Source: Bacteroidota bacterium (lineage in GTDB: Bacteria; Bacteroidota; Bacteroidia; AKYH767-A; 2013-40CM-41-45). From it: 64,000 bases of DNA. Within the stretch, counting starts at the first letter, position 1; every line of letters begins with the position of its first letter. The notes beneath the pieces were generated by a model, which made no database searches, was not told where the DNA came from, and saw only the letters and a list, made by a program, of their open reading frames with translations. The position numbers were made by a program, and so were the translations under genes. Location of the stretch: the NCBI GenBank assembly GCA_016720655.1, contig JADKKE010000003.1:62001-126000 (forward strand), read 5' to 3'. Positions 1 to 8,418 of this stretch are shown in pieces.

Positions 1-1230
1 AAAATTTTATCCATGACTCCTGAAGTTGGAGAAGGAAATGATGGCTTCTGGCCTGCAACCAACCGCATCGTCGATTTGTGTAAAGGAAGCATGTATGCAA
101 ATCTGACATTGGCCCGTCTTGCAGGAAGATATGGATTGATTCAACACAATGACATGCACACAGTAACTGCATTGTCGAATGAATTCGTATTCGATTTTCA
201 ATTGCTTGGCCTGGATACCAGCGGAGCAATCAGTGTCACACTGGTTCCGCTTTCCTCTACTATATTGTCGGCTGGAAGCCCGATAACATTTTCCGGTTTA
301 ACGACTTTGCAATTGGTTCGCGATTCTATTCAGTATACTTTAAGTCCGGCCGTAGTACCCGGCGATTTGATTCGTTTTGCAGTTGTCGTTGACAATGGAC
401 TCTTCACAGAATCCGATACTGTTGAAAGTGTGTACGGATCTCCTGTTACTTTAATTAGTGACGATTGTTCCAGTCTGAGTGCCTGGAATTCAGGCTCGAC
501 AAATTGGGACATCACTACGGAAGATTTTGTTTCGCCGGGAACATCAATGACAGATTCGCCTTTCAGTGATTACCTGCCGAGTTCTGTCAATCAGCTTACG
601 TTGACGAATGTTGTGAGTCTTTCCGGAGCAGTGGATGCAGTGCTTTCTTTCGACACAAAATGGAACATTGAAGCCGGGTATGATTATGCACAAGTTCTTG
701 TTTCTCCGGATCATGGTGCCAACTGGACAGCATTGTGTGGAAAATATACAGTCACCGGAAATTCGAACCAGGCAGTGGGCGAGCCATTGTATGATGGTAA
801 TCAAGCACAATGGGTGCACGAAGAAATGAACCTTGCGGATTACCTGGGCTTGGATCTTATGTTTCGCTTTCAGATCACATCCGATCAATTTCAGGAAGGC
901 GACGGTTTTTATTTCGATAATTTCGAAGTGAAAACAGTTTCCAACACGACAGGATTTCATCCTGCAATTTCATCCTTGCCGGTGTTGAGTGCTGCGATTC
1001 CAAATCCGACGACGGGAGAATCAACTGTGAATTATAGCCTGGTGAGTCAGGGTTCCAGATTTCTCGTTTACAATTCCTTTGGCCAGAAAGTGATGGATGC
1101 AGACATTTCCGGACCGTCCGGTAAGATTCGAATTCCATCCCAGTCTTTTGCGAACGGAATGTATTCTTATTTTATCTCCATGCCGGATGGATCCGTATCT
1201 CCGGTCATGAAATTGATGGTTCAGAAATAA
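1..1230 (+). CDS. Secreted M14-type zinc carboxypeptidase, C-terminal part, with T9SS sorting domain (5' end outside window)
   Basis: The frame is open to the first base of the window, so this is the 3' part of a longer gene; 409 residues are visible. The opening stretch, TPEVGEGNDGFWP, resembles the end of an M14 carboxypeptidase catalytic domain, and the Glu of PEVG would be the general base. The zinc ligands would lie upstream and are not visible. Residues about 155-310 form a beta-sandwich-like region with FDTKWNIE and GDGFYFDNFEV, the pattern seen in immune-inhibitor-A/MAM-like modules beside metalloproteases. The last 80 residues (IPNPTTGES through GMYSYFISM to a terminal MVQK) are a type A T9SS sorting domain. 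I infer a secreted or cell-surface peptidase. The transporter gene follows 18 bp after the stop and may be cotranscribed. Confidence 0.8.
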   Translation, partial: KILSMTPEVGEGNDGFWPATNRIVDLCKGSMYANLTLARLAGRYGLIQHNDMHTVTALSNEFVFDFQLLGLDTSGAISVTLVPLSSTILSAGSPITFSGLTTLQLVRDSIQYTLSPAVVPGDLIRFAVVVDNGLFTESDTVESVYGSPVTLISDDCSSLSAWNSGSTNWDITTEDFVSPGTSMTDSPFSDYLPSSVNQLTLTNVVSLSGAVDAVLSFDTKWNIEAGYDYAQVLVSPDHGANWTALCGKYTVTGNSNQAVGEPLYDGNQAQWVHEEMNLADYLGLDLMFRFQITSDQFQEGDGFYFDNFEVKTVSNTTGFHPAISSLPVLSAAIPNPTTGESTVNYSLVSQGSRFLVYNSFGQKVMDADISGPSGKIRIPSQSFANGMYSYFISMPDGSVSPVMKLMVQK

Positions 1231-1248
1231 GAAAGGCGTGTTGCCCGT

Positions 1249-2238
1249 TTGAAAAAAAATTTTTCAGCTTACGGAATAGACTGGTTTCTCCCTGCTTTGT
1301 TGGTGGTGATACTGCTTGCAAAATTTTTCCCACAGGCAGGAATAGCAAGCGGAACATTTTCGCTCACGGAATTATCCGGGTACGGAATTACACTTATTTT
1401 TTTCTTCTACGGACTTCGCCAGGATCCAAAACAATTTGCAGCAGGATTGAGCAACTGGAAAATGCATCTGCTTATACAATCCACAACATTTGTGTTGTTC
1501 CCATTGCTTGCACTTCTTCTTCGGCCATTCATTCATGGTTCTTCAAGCACTGAAATCTGGACCGGAATATTTTATCTCTGCATTTTACCTTCCACGGTAT
1601 CCACCTCTGTGGTGATGGTTTCGATCGCCGGAGGAAATATTCCTGCAGCGATATTCAATGCGAGTCTGTCGGCAATCACCGGTGTATTCATTACGCCGAT
1701 CTGGATGAGTATGATTCTTCACAGCACCGGTACAGAAATGGACACCAGCGGAATACTATTCAAGCTAACGATTCAGATTTTATTGCCAGTAGTTCTCGGC
1801 ATGCTTTTGCACTCGCGATTATGGCCCGGATTAGAGAAATTTAAAAGTAAGCTGCGCGTGTTTGACCAGTTAGTCATCTTGGCAATCGTGTATACTTCTT
1901 TTGCGCACTCCTTTATAAACAAAGCGTTTTCCGGATTTAGTTTTAATTTCCTCCTCCTGCTCAGTCTGGGAATGATTGCCTTGTTCTTTTTTGTTTTCGG
2001 ACTTTTGTATTTTGTCAGCACTGTTTCAGGATTCAACAAAGAAGACAGAAGCACTGTAGTTTTCTGCGGCTCCAAAAAATCCCTTGTGCATGGTTCTGTG
2101 ATGGCAAGTATTTTCTTTCAATATGCTGCTACAGCCGGTGTAATCCTGTTGCCATTGATGATTTATCACTCTTTGCAGATTGTGATTGCGGGGATGCTGG
2201 CGGGATGGATTAAACGAAAAAATGAAATTAACGGGTAG
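1249..2238 (+). CDS. Bile acid:sodium symporter-like (BASS/SBF, YfeH-type) membrane transporter
   Basis: The 329-residue protein is very hydrophobic, with about nine to ten membrane segments and short loops. GLRQDPKQF, a region rich in P-S-T-V-S-T-S, and NASLSAITGVFITP match the SBF-like family (YfeH/Rch1 type) of Na+-coupled organic anion transporters in the inner membrane. The substrate cannot be read from sequence. The only sensible start is TTG at 1249, since the upstream in-frame stop is that of the preceding gene and the next Met is well inside the fold. The gene lies 18 bp downstream of the carboxypeptidase gene, on the same strand and in the same frame. Confidence 0.8.
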   Translation: MKKNFSAYGIDWFLPALLVVILLAKFFPQAGIASGTFSLTELSGYGITLIFFFYGLRQDPKQFAAGLSNWKMHLLIQSTTFVLFPLLALLLRPFIHGSSSTEIWTGIFYLCILPSTVSTSVVMVSIAGGNIPAAIFNASLSAITGVFITPIWMSMILHSTGTEMDTSGILFKLTIQILLPVVLGMLLHSRLWPGLEKFKSKLRVFDQLVILAIVYTSFAHSFINKAFSGFSFNFLLLLSLGMIALFFFVFGLLYFVSTVSGFNKEDRSTVVFCGSKKSLVHGSVMASIFFQYAATAGVILLPLMIYHSLQIVIAGMLAGWIKRKNEING

Positions 2239-2250
2239 ACAAATTGCGGT

Positions 2251-2342
2251 TGAATGAGAGGATTTTTGATTTGAGATTGCTGATTGTAGATTGAGGTGCC
2301 CAATCTACAATCAGCAATCTACATTCTACAATATAGAATCCT
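2251..2342. repeat. Palindromic heptad-repeat element, copy 1 (GATTnnn / nnnAATC)
   Basis: Five consecutive heptamers beginning GATT (2261-2295) are followed by a GTGCC spacer and then heptamers of the complementary type, mostly CAATCnn (2301-2342). A perfect 20-bp inverted repeat (2274-2293 against 2301-2320, arm AGATTGCTGATTGTAGATTG) with a 7-nt loop lies inside it. The TGAATGAGAGGATTTTTGAT leader starting at 2251 recurs at copy 2. There is no T-run, so it does not look like a simple intrinsic terminator. Confidence 0.9.
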
Positions 2343-2412
2343 CTTCGCTTCTCCAATCTCTCCAGTTTCACTTTGAGTAATAATAAGAAGTTTACCAGGG
2401 GAAAATTGTGTT

Positions 2413-2497
2413 TGAATGAGAGGATTTTTGATTTTAGATTGCTGATTGTAGATTGAGGCGCCCAATCTGCAATCTACAATCAACAATCTAAAATCCA
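2413..2497. repeat. Palindromic heptad-repeat element, copy 2
   Basis: This is a direct copy of the element at 2251, offset by 162 bp. Five GATTnnn heptamers (2423-2457) are followed by GCGCC, then CAATCTG, CAATCTA, CAATCAA, CAATCTA and AAATCCA (2463-2497). The returning arm has one extra heptamer relative to copy 1, so the arms pair out of register by one unit. That suggests gain or loss of whole 7-bp units. Confidence 0.9.
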
Positions 2498-2979
2498 ACA
2501 TCTCTTTCGGCAACATGAAGAAAAGATATCATGGGAAAAATGTGTTTTAACACAATTCGTTAAATTTTTCTTTAACCTTGTTTTAACAAATTCTATCATT
2601 GTAGAAAGGAAATGCAGGAATTGTCGGTGATGATTGAAATTGAAAGAACAATTTTATAACTGTGATGTTATCTTTAGGTAATTCTTCAAATGATTTCATT
2701 TTTGTGTTTCAGTTAATTCGGAATTCTTGTTTCAAATGATGGATTTTTGAATCGAACTTTCTCTTTATTGAATAGTTTATTTGTCGAAAGGAAAGAAGAG
2801 AAATACCTGCTGATCCGGGAATGAATGTAATCGGAGACATTGAGATTTAGGGAATTTATTCCCGATGCAAGATGTGTTACCATCAGGTTGCCATAGGCTG
2901 AGTGAAAAGAACCCGGTATTTTTAACCTCTTGCAAAGCAACGGTGTGTTTGACCTTCTGCGAAAAGACCACCGTTGCTT

Positions 2980-3070
2980 GATTTTAGATTTTAGATTGTG
3001 GATTTTAGATTGGAGGTCCTTGATTATTGGCTTTGGTTCATGGATTAAAATGTTTGATGAATTGATTCTG
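2980..3070. repeat. Degenerate GATTnnn heptad run, unpaired
   Basis: GATTTTA, GATTTTA, GATTGTG, GATTTTA and GATTGGA run without interruption from 2980 to 3014. In-phase GATT words continue at 3022, 3043 and 3064. It resembles the forward half of the palindromic elements at 2251 and 2413 but lacks the complementary half. It lies 190-280 bp upstream of the porW-like gene. Confidence 0.7.
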
Positions 3071-3259
3071 GTTTTGATGATTAGGCTGGCGTGGACTGAT
3101 TCTTTGTATCTATGGATTGGTTTCTTGGATTAGCATTGTTGGTTTTTCTGTGTTTTTTCGGGCATCCGGGGAGGGAAAAGTTCATAATTCCCTGAAATTG
3201 TCTTATATTGCGGCCTCAGTACAAAATATTTTCGCAGTTTTATTGTTATTGATCATCTG

Positions 3260-5509
3260 ATGATTTCCCGAGGTATTTTTCGTCGCAACGGCTGGCTTGC
3301 TTTTCTGGCCATCGCTACCGTATCCATTTTTGGACTGTCTTGTTCCAATACGAAAGATTCCTTGTGGACGCGCACTTTTCATAACCTGAGCGCACATTAC
3401 AATGGATATTACAATGCGGGCCTGAAGTTGGAAGAAGGAACCGATAAACTCGCCATTTCTCACGAAGACAAGTACGACCGGATCCTCAAGGTTTTTCAGT
3501 ACGCGAACGCTGAAAAGTCAAAAGCGATTTATCCATTGATGGACGATGCCATGAAACGGACATCCAATGTAATTGCCCGTCATACCATCATCGACAAAAA
3601 CGGAAATGAAAAACCGAATTCTGAAAAATGGATTGACGAAAACTGGTTACTCTATGGTAAAGGTTTGTTTTTCAAACACGATTACTTTGAAGCCATGGAG
3701 GCGTTCAAATATGTAGAGGTCACTTATAAAAAAGAAACGACGCGTCATCTCGGCTCTTTGTGGATCGCAAAAACATACCTCGAACTTACTCAGCTGAAAG
3801 AAGCGGAAGACAAACTGGACTACCTCCGCAATCAGGGAGATTTCCCGAAGAAAAACAAATGGGAACTGGCAGCGGTGAATGCTGATTTTTATCTGCAGAC
3901 AAAAAATTATCCCAAAGCTATTGAGAGTCTTACAAAGGCTTCTATTCTCGCGCCGAAACGGGAGGACAGGATTCGGTTCATGTTTATTCTTGCACAGTTG
4001 CACCAGCAACAGGAAGAATATCAAAAAGCATTTCAGTTGTATACCAAAGTCATTAAAATGAACCCCAAGTATGAAATGGCTTTCAATGCCCGAATCAACA
4101 GGGCACGTTGTTTTGATGCGAACAGTAAGAACGGGGATGAAGTAAAGAAGGAATTGGCGAAACTTCAGAAAGATCCAAAGAACAAAGATTTCCTCGATCA
4201 GATTTATTATGCATTGGCAGGTCTGGCGAAGAAAGAAGGCAAGCCCGACGAAGAGTTTGAGAACCTGAATAAATCCGTTCGAGCAAGTACTACGAATCAG
4301 AACCAGAAAGCACTTTCTTATCTTGAACTGGCAAAAATTTATTTTACTAAACCGGATTATAAAAATGCTCAGGCCTATTACGACAGCACTGTTACCAATT
4401 TGTCGAACGACCATCCGGATTACAATGATGTACTCACCCGCCGGAACAGCCTCACGAAATTAATTCGCAATCTCAATATCATTGCAACGGAAGATAGTTT
4501 GCAAGGACTTGCAAAGCTGACACCGGAAGCACGCCAGCAAATGGTAGATGCTAAATTGTTAGCGGAAGAAGAAGCCAAACGCAAATTGCAGGAAGAAGAG
4601 CAGGTGAATCAGATTTTCGATCAGGCGAGGCCGGATCAGGTGAACCAAATGAACAAAGGGTCCGGTTCCAACTGGTATTTTTACAATACACAAGCGATCA
4701 GTTTTGGTTTTAATGAGTTCACCAAAAAATGGGGAAACAGAAAACTGGAAGACAACTGGAGAAGAAGCAATAAAGAATCTGTAGCCAATGTTTTGGAGCA
4801 GGAAGGCTCGGATTCACTTGTTACTGAAGAAAAAGAAATAAAAGATCCGAAACTCGCTGCGGAAAAGAAAAAGCAGGATATGCTGGCTGCAATTCCTTCT
4901 ACTCCTGAAGCGCTAGAGAAATCCACGCGCAAAGTGATTGACGCGTATTACAATGCGGCGATGATTTACAGGGAGCAGCTGAATGATTTGCCGGCTTCGG
5001 TTGCGATGTTTGAAGAACTTCTGCAAAAATATCCGGATAACAAATACATGCTGCAGAGTTATTACCAGCTGTATAGAATTTATGCGCAAATCGGAAATGC
5101 ACAGAAGTCGGAATATTACAAAAACATAATTCTCACCAAACACGGCGATACAGAATATGCTGAAATTATCCGTAATCCGAATTATGCTGCGGAAAGAGCG
5201 AGTAAAAAATCAAACCTGGAAATTTTTTATGAAGACACGTATCGGAAATATCTGAATGGAGAATATTCCGATGTGATAAAACGCAAAGGTGAAGCCGACG
5301 TGCAATTCCCGCAAAGTATTCTTGCACCGCAGTTTGATTTTCTGAAAACACTTTCGATTGGTAAAACACAAGCATTGCCTGTGTTCGAAGCATCGCTCAA
5401 TGACATCATCAGAACGTATGGAAGTGACCCTGTAAAGGATGAAGCACAAAATATTCTTGACTACATACACAATACAGGCGGAGGAATATGCCGGAAGCGC
5501 TGCCTGTAG
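3260..5509 (+). CDS. porW: PorW/SprE-like T9SS lipoprotein, N-terminal 749 residues (frameshifted from its C-terminus)
   Basis: A lipoprotein signal peptide ends at a lipobox (FGLSC, Cys 28). It is followed by the family signature RTFHNLSAHYNGYYNAG and then tetratricopeptide-type helical repeats, with a Glu/Lys-rich middle section. PorW/SprE is a periplasmic lipoprotein of the type IX secretion system, needed for secretion and, in gliding relatives, motility. The frame ends abruptly in a non-family tail (CRKRCL). The missing C-terminus is encoded one frame over from 5488. Both frames are open between 5461 and 5506, and one missing base there would join them into a protein of about 880 residues, the size of Flavobacterium SprE. 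No slippery heptamer is visible. This is either a sequencing deletion or a recent mutation. Confidence 0.88.
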   Translation: MISRGIFRRNGWLAFLAIATVSIFGLSCSNTKDSLWTRTFHNLSAHYNGYYNAGLKLEEGTDKLAISHEDKYDRILKVFQYANAEKSKAIYPLMDDAMKRTSNVIARHTIIDKNGNEKPNSEKWIDENWLLYGKGLFFKHDYFEAMEAFKYVEVTYKKETTRHLGSLWIAKTYLELTQLKEAEDKLDYLRNQGDFPKKNKWELAAVNADFYLQTKNYPKAIESLTKASILAPKREDRIRFMFILAQLHQQQEEYQKAFQLYTKVIKMNPKYEMAFNARINRARCFDANSKNGDEVKKELAKLQKDPKNKDFLDQIYYALAGLAKKEGKPDEEFENLNKSVRASTTNQNQKALSYLELAKIYFTKPDYKNAQAYYDSTVTNLSNDHPDYNDVLTRRNSLTKLIRNLNIIATEDSLQGLAKLTPEARQQMVDAKLLAEEEAKRKLQEEEQVNQIFDQARPDQVNQMNKGSGSNWYFYNTQAISFGFNEFTKKWGNRKLEDNWRRSNKESVANVLEQEGSDSLVTEEKEIKDPKLAAEKKKQDMLAAIPSTPEALEKSTRKVIDAYYNAAMIYREQLNDLPASVAMFEELLQKYPDNKYMLQSYYQLYRIYAQIGNAQKSEYYKNIILTKHGDTEYAEIIRNPNYAAERASKKSNLEIFYEDTYRKYLNGEYSDVIKRKGEADVQFPQSILAPQFDFLKTLSIGKTQALPVFEASLNDIIRTYGSDPVKDEAQNILDYIHNTGGGICRKRCL

Positions 5510-5901
5510 ACACTACCACTACTGTTAAATTGTTTGCCTACAATCCCGATACAGTACATTATGTCATCATTATTTTTCAGGCCATCGGCGGACCGGTTGA
5601 CGGGAATAAGCTGAAGAATAAAATTGCCGATTTTAATGGTGTAAATTACGGATTGAAAGGCCTCACGATGATGGACATGATGATGGACCACCGGAATAAA
5701 ATCATGATCATTAAATCTTTTCCGAACAAGACAGAAGCATTATCCTACAACAGTCATATTTATGATAATGATGATGTGTATGGAAATACCAATCCTGAAA
5801 GCTATCAGCAATATGTGATTTCGGTGAACAACCTGGCAGCACTGATGCGTGAGAAAAAAACGGATCAGTACGAGGATTTTTACAGGATGTTTTATCGTTA
5901 A
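5488..5901 (+). CDS. porW: PorW/SprE-like protein, C-terminal fragment in shifted frame
   Basis: These 137 residues continue the upstream PorW/SprE protein rather than form an independent gene. They have no signal peptide and begin in linker sequence (PEALPVDTTTTV). They carry the conserved SprE-type ending: YNPDTVHYVIIIF, KIADFNGVNYG, IMIIKSFPNKTEALSY, and a final YEDFYRMFYR. The ATG at 5488 overlaps the upstream frame by 22 nt and is unlikely to be a natural start. Reading through requires a -1 shift or one restored base between 5461 and 5506. Confidence 0.85.
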   Translation: MPEALPVDTTTTVKLFAYNPDTVHYVIIIFQAIGGPVDGNKLKNKIADFNGVNYGLKGLTMMDMMMDHRNKIMIIKSFPNKTEALSYNSHIYDNDDVYGNTNPESYQQYVISVNNLAALMREKKTDQYEDFYRMFYR

Positions 5902-5951
5902 ACACTTCGGTTTTTATTCCCGAACAAGGGCATCGGGCTTCATCTCATTAT

Positions 5952-7661
5952 TCAACGTACAATAATTTTTCCGCTGAATTGATACGTGGCAAATGTCAGG
6001 CGGTACAAATAAATTCCTTCCTCTATTTTACGTGTGCCTGATTGCAGGCGGAAAGAATATGCATTTGTGAGATCTGTGGTGGCATTCAAGGTTGCGACAT
6101 GCTGACCGAGAACAGAAAAGATCCGCAGTTCAACTGCTTCATTCGATCTTTTTGCATGTCCTGAAATGATCATTTCTTGAAGAGAAGGATTGTTCAGAAT
6201 TTCGGGAACAATAGATTCCTCAACCGGAACAGCATCATTTTCATCCAGGGTGTAAAAACGATTTACTGAAATGTTGTTTAATTCCGAACTTAACCCGGAA
6301 GGCCACAGAACACGGAGCTTCGTGATCTGATCAGCATCAGCAAGTCCGATTACAGTTTGCATACTGTTTTGTGATCCATAACCGCCGCCGGATTGCGCTG
6401 ATACTTCGTGTGTCTGTTCAACAAAGTTGCCTGCGATTTCTGTCGAAACAATTATCCTGGCTCCGATTGCGGAAGCATTGCTTTTTCTTCCGATGCATTT
6501 TACTGTGATGCTATGATTGGAATTGCCGGTATTCCGATAGAGTTGATTGGGATGATTGCCTCCATTTGCAACAAAGATGTCGAGGAAGCCGTCACCGTCA
6601 TAATCTCCCCAGGCCACTCCATTTGAATTGGTGCCTAGTGTACACAAAGGGATATTGGAGATAACATTGAAACTGTCTCCACCGGTATTTTCATACAAAA
6701 AATCAGGACCTTCGTTTGCAACAAATAAATCTTTATCGCCATCATTGTCGTAATCTCCCCATGCACTACCTTCTGATAAATAGGTATTGCTTGTTAATCC
6801 CGGGATGATCATTTTTTGAAAATTAAAATCACCAAGGTTTTTGTATAAACAATTTTTATCGTTCCAGTTGGCAACAAACAAATCAATCAAACCATCATTG
6901 TTGTAATCGGCCGCTGATGCACCGAATGAATTGTCGTCGTCGGTTGCAATGCTTCCGGTACTAATTTTTTGAAAAGTTCCGTCGCCATTGTTTCGAAACA
7001 GGGAATTGATCCCATAATTCGCAACAAACAAATCGGGCCAACCGTCATTGTTAAAATCGGACCAGATACTATTTTGAGAATAGGAAGAATCGATGGTTGT
7101 TATAGAGTTCAGGATTTTTGTGAAATGATTTCCCTGTTCATTGTGAAAAAGTGAATTTTGCTGATGCTGATAATTTGAAAGGTAAAGATCCGTGAAGCCG
7201 TCATTGTCATAGTCGGCCCAGGTGCAACCGTAGGTCCAGCCGCTATCGCTTGAAACAGGATCGTTGGTGATTTTTGTAAATTGAAAATTAGCATCATTCC
7301 TGTATAGAAATTCATTCTGATTATTCACATTGGCAACGCAGAGATCGATGTAACCATCGTTATTAAAATCAGCCCAGGAACAACCGTTTGAATGTCCGCC
7401 TTCATTACAAATAATCTGATCGGTGATTTTAGTAAAGGTGCCATCACCATTATTCTTGTAAAATAAATTGCTGACAGGAGTCCAGTTATTTGTTACAAAT
7501 AAATCAATCCAGTTATCGTTGTTGTAATCCACCCACGAGCAACCTTGCGAATAGCCTGTATCGGTAATGATTTCACAAGAATCAATCAGCACAAAATTCT
7601 GTGAGAAGAGACGGAAAGGGAGGAGAAAACAGAATAGAACAAGTCCTGACCTTAGACGCAT
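5952..7661 (-). CDS. Secreted FG-GAP/VCBS repeat protein with ASPIC/UnbV domain and T9SS sorting domain
   Basis: The protein (about 569 residues) starts with a signal peptide (RSGLVLFCFLLPFRLFSQ). Eight or so beta-propeller repeats follow, each with a calcium-loop-like D-x-N/D-x-D-G motif (DYNNDNWIDLFV, DFNNDGYIDLCV, DYDNDGFTDLYL, DYDGDGFLDIFV). An ASPIC/UnbV-type segment (GARIIVSTEIAG through QSGGGYGSQNS and RVLWPSG) comes next, then a T9SS sorting domain ending in GKIIVR. This is an extracellular adhesion or enzyme-scaffold architecture; no catalytic residues are recognised. I prefer the ATG at 7661 over the TTG at 7682 because it puts the signal peptide at the N-terminus. It converges with porW, with 50 bp between stops. 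Confidence 0.85.
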   Translation of the reverse strand: MRLRSGLVLFCFLLPFRLFSQNFVLIDSCEIITDTGYSQGCSWVDYNNDNWIDLFVTNNWTPVSNLFYKNNGDGTFTKITDQIICNEGGHSNGCSWADFNNDGYIDLCVANVNNQNEFLYRNDANFQFTKITNDPVSSDSGWTYGCTWADYDNDGFTDLYLSNYQHQQNSLFHNEQGNHFTKILNSITTIDSSYSQNSIWSDFNNDGWPDLFVANYGINSLFRNNGDGTFQKISTGSIATDDDNSFGASAADYNNDGLIDLFVANWNDKNCLYKNLGDFNFQKMIIPGLTSNTYLSEGSAWGDYDNDGDKDLFVANEGPDFLYENTGGDSFNVISNIPLCTLGTNSNGVAWGDYDGDGFLDIFVANGGNHPNQLYRNTGNSNHSITVKCIGRKSNASAIGARIIVSTEIAGNFVEQTHEVSAQSGGGYGSQNSMQTVIGLADADQITKLRVLWPSGLSSELNNISVNRFYTLDENDAVPVEESIVPEILNNPSLQEMIISGHAKRSNEAVELRIFSVLGQHVATLNATTDLTNAYSFRLQSGTRKIEEGIYLYRLTFATYQFSGKIIVR

Positions 7662-7800
7662 GCGATTTTCGTGGGGAAGCAAGGTAAGGAAAAGTGAAGG
7701 GTGAATGGTGAAGAGTAGTGTGTAGTAATGGCCAAATGTGAATTTTTAAAAAGTAAGAATGAAGTTAAAATTAGCCCATCCCCTCCATTTAACATCGTAC

Positions 7801-7840
7801 CTTATACCTTATACCTTATACCTTATACCTTATACCTTAT
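7801..7840. repeat. Tandem 7-bp microsatellite (CTTATAC, about 5.7 copies)
   Basis: Five perfect CTTATAC units run from 7801 to 7835, followed by a partial CTTAT. The array lies about 50 bp upstream of the bactofilin promoter and between divergent genes. The 7-bp period matches the other repeat blocks in this window, but there is no inverted half. Confidence 0.95.
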
Positions 7841-7887
7841 CATACCAGCTCCCCCAACCCGCCAGAAATCCCTCAATCCTCCCCCAT

Positions 7888-7917
7888 TTTGTCACGTCAG
7901 ATTTAGTCATATATTTG
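7888..7917 (+). promoter_or_regulatory. Bacteroidetes-type promoter for bactofilin/atpZ
   Basis: A TTTG at 7888-7891 is followed after 18 nt by TATATTTG (7910-7917), which matches the -33 TTG / -7 TAnnTTTG consensus of the Bacteroidetes primary sigma factor. Transcription would start near 7922, giving a leader of about 60 nt before the bactofilin ATG. Confidence 0.7.
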
Positions 7918-7983
7918 TCGTCCTTTTTTCAAGCGTGGGAATTGAACTAAGGAATAAGTGTTTCATTTTTAATAATTTATACC

Positions 7984-8418
7984 ATGTTCAACAAATCAGG
8001 AAAAAACAATATCCCGACTGCAAAAGGAGCTGAAGGAGCTTCTTCTTCCATCAACCTGATAGGTGCAGGAACGGTTATCGAAGGAGATATCCGGTCGAAT
8101 GGCGACATTCGCATTGACGGAACTGTTTTCGGTCATGTGATCTCTAAAGCAAAGGTGGTAATTGGTGCTACCGGTGTTGTTGAAGGAGATGTAAACAGTC
8201 AGAATTCAGATGTATCCGGAACCATCAAAGGCAAAACTGTTGTCTCTGAACTTTTGTTTTTAAAGTCAACATCCAAGGTCATCGGAGACATTACGACCGG
8301 CAAATTGGTTGTAGAAGTGGGTGCAACATTTACGGGTTTATGCAATATGGGTCCGGTAATTAAGGATATCAACCATGCCGACAAACCCAACGAACTCTCC
8401 AAAGAAAAGTCCGCCTGA
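7984..8418 (+). CDS. Bactofilin family cytoskeletal protein
   Basis: The 144 residues fold mostly into the bactofilin right-handed beta-helix. The core from about residue 25 to 125 shows the family's short repeating strands (INLIGAGTVIEGDIRSNGD, IRIDGTVFGHV, VVIGATGVVEGDVN, GTIKGKTV, GDITTGKLVVEVGA). Short disordered tails flank it. Bactofilins polymerise into membrane-associated filaments that organise cell shape or wall enzymes. No peptidase partner of the LmdC/M23 type lies next to it here. Its last 44 bp overlap the start of the downstream AtpZ/AtpI-like gene, so the two are translationally linked. Confidence 0.92.
   Translation: MFNKSGKNNIPTAKGAEGASSSINLIGAGTVIEGDIRSNGDIRIDGTVFGHVISKAKVVIGATGVVEGDVNSQNSDVSGTIKGKTVVSELLFLKSTSKVIGDITTGKLVVEVGATFTGLCNMGPVIKDINHADKPNELSKEKSA

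Larger units (their letters stand above)
2239..3259. other. 1-kb gene-free region with three 7-bp-periodic repeat blocks
   Basis: No reading frame here looks like a gene: the short open frames are low-complexity translations of the repeats. The stretch contains two direct copies of a GATTnnn heptad palindrome and a third, degenerate GATTnnn run, described separately. Between them (about 2500-2970) the sequence is AT-rich with no recognisable RNA gene or terminator. The promoter of the following porW-like gene should lie in the last 100 bases, but no clean TAnnTTTG is visible. Confidence 0.7.

Noticed and set aside
2251..2497. Direct repeats that could suggest a CRISPR array
   Set aside because: Only two copies, no unique spacers of regular length, periodic 7-bp internal structure and no cas genes.
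3647..4414. 255-codon frame on the minus strand opposite porW
   Set aside because: It is fully antisense to a recognised TPR lipoprotein gene, with a Cys/Phe-rich sequence of no family character.
5902..5951. Possible terminator between porW and the FG-GAP protein gene
   Set aside because: The best stem is only CCCGA/TCGGG, without a T-run on either strand.
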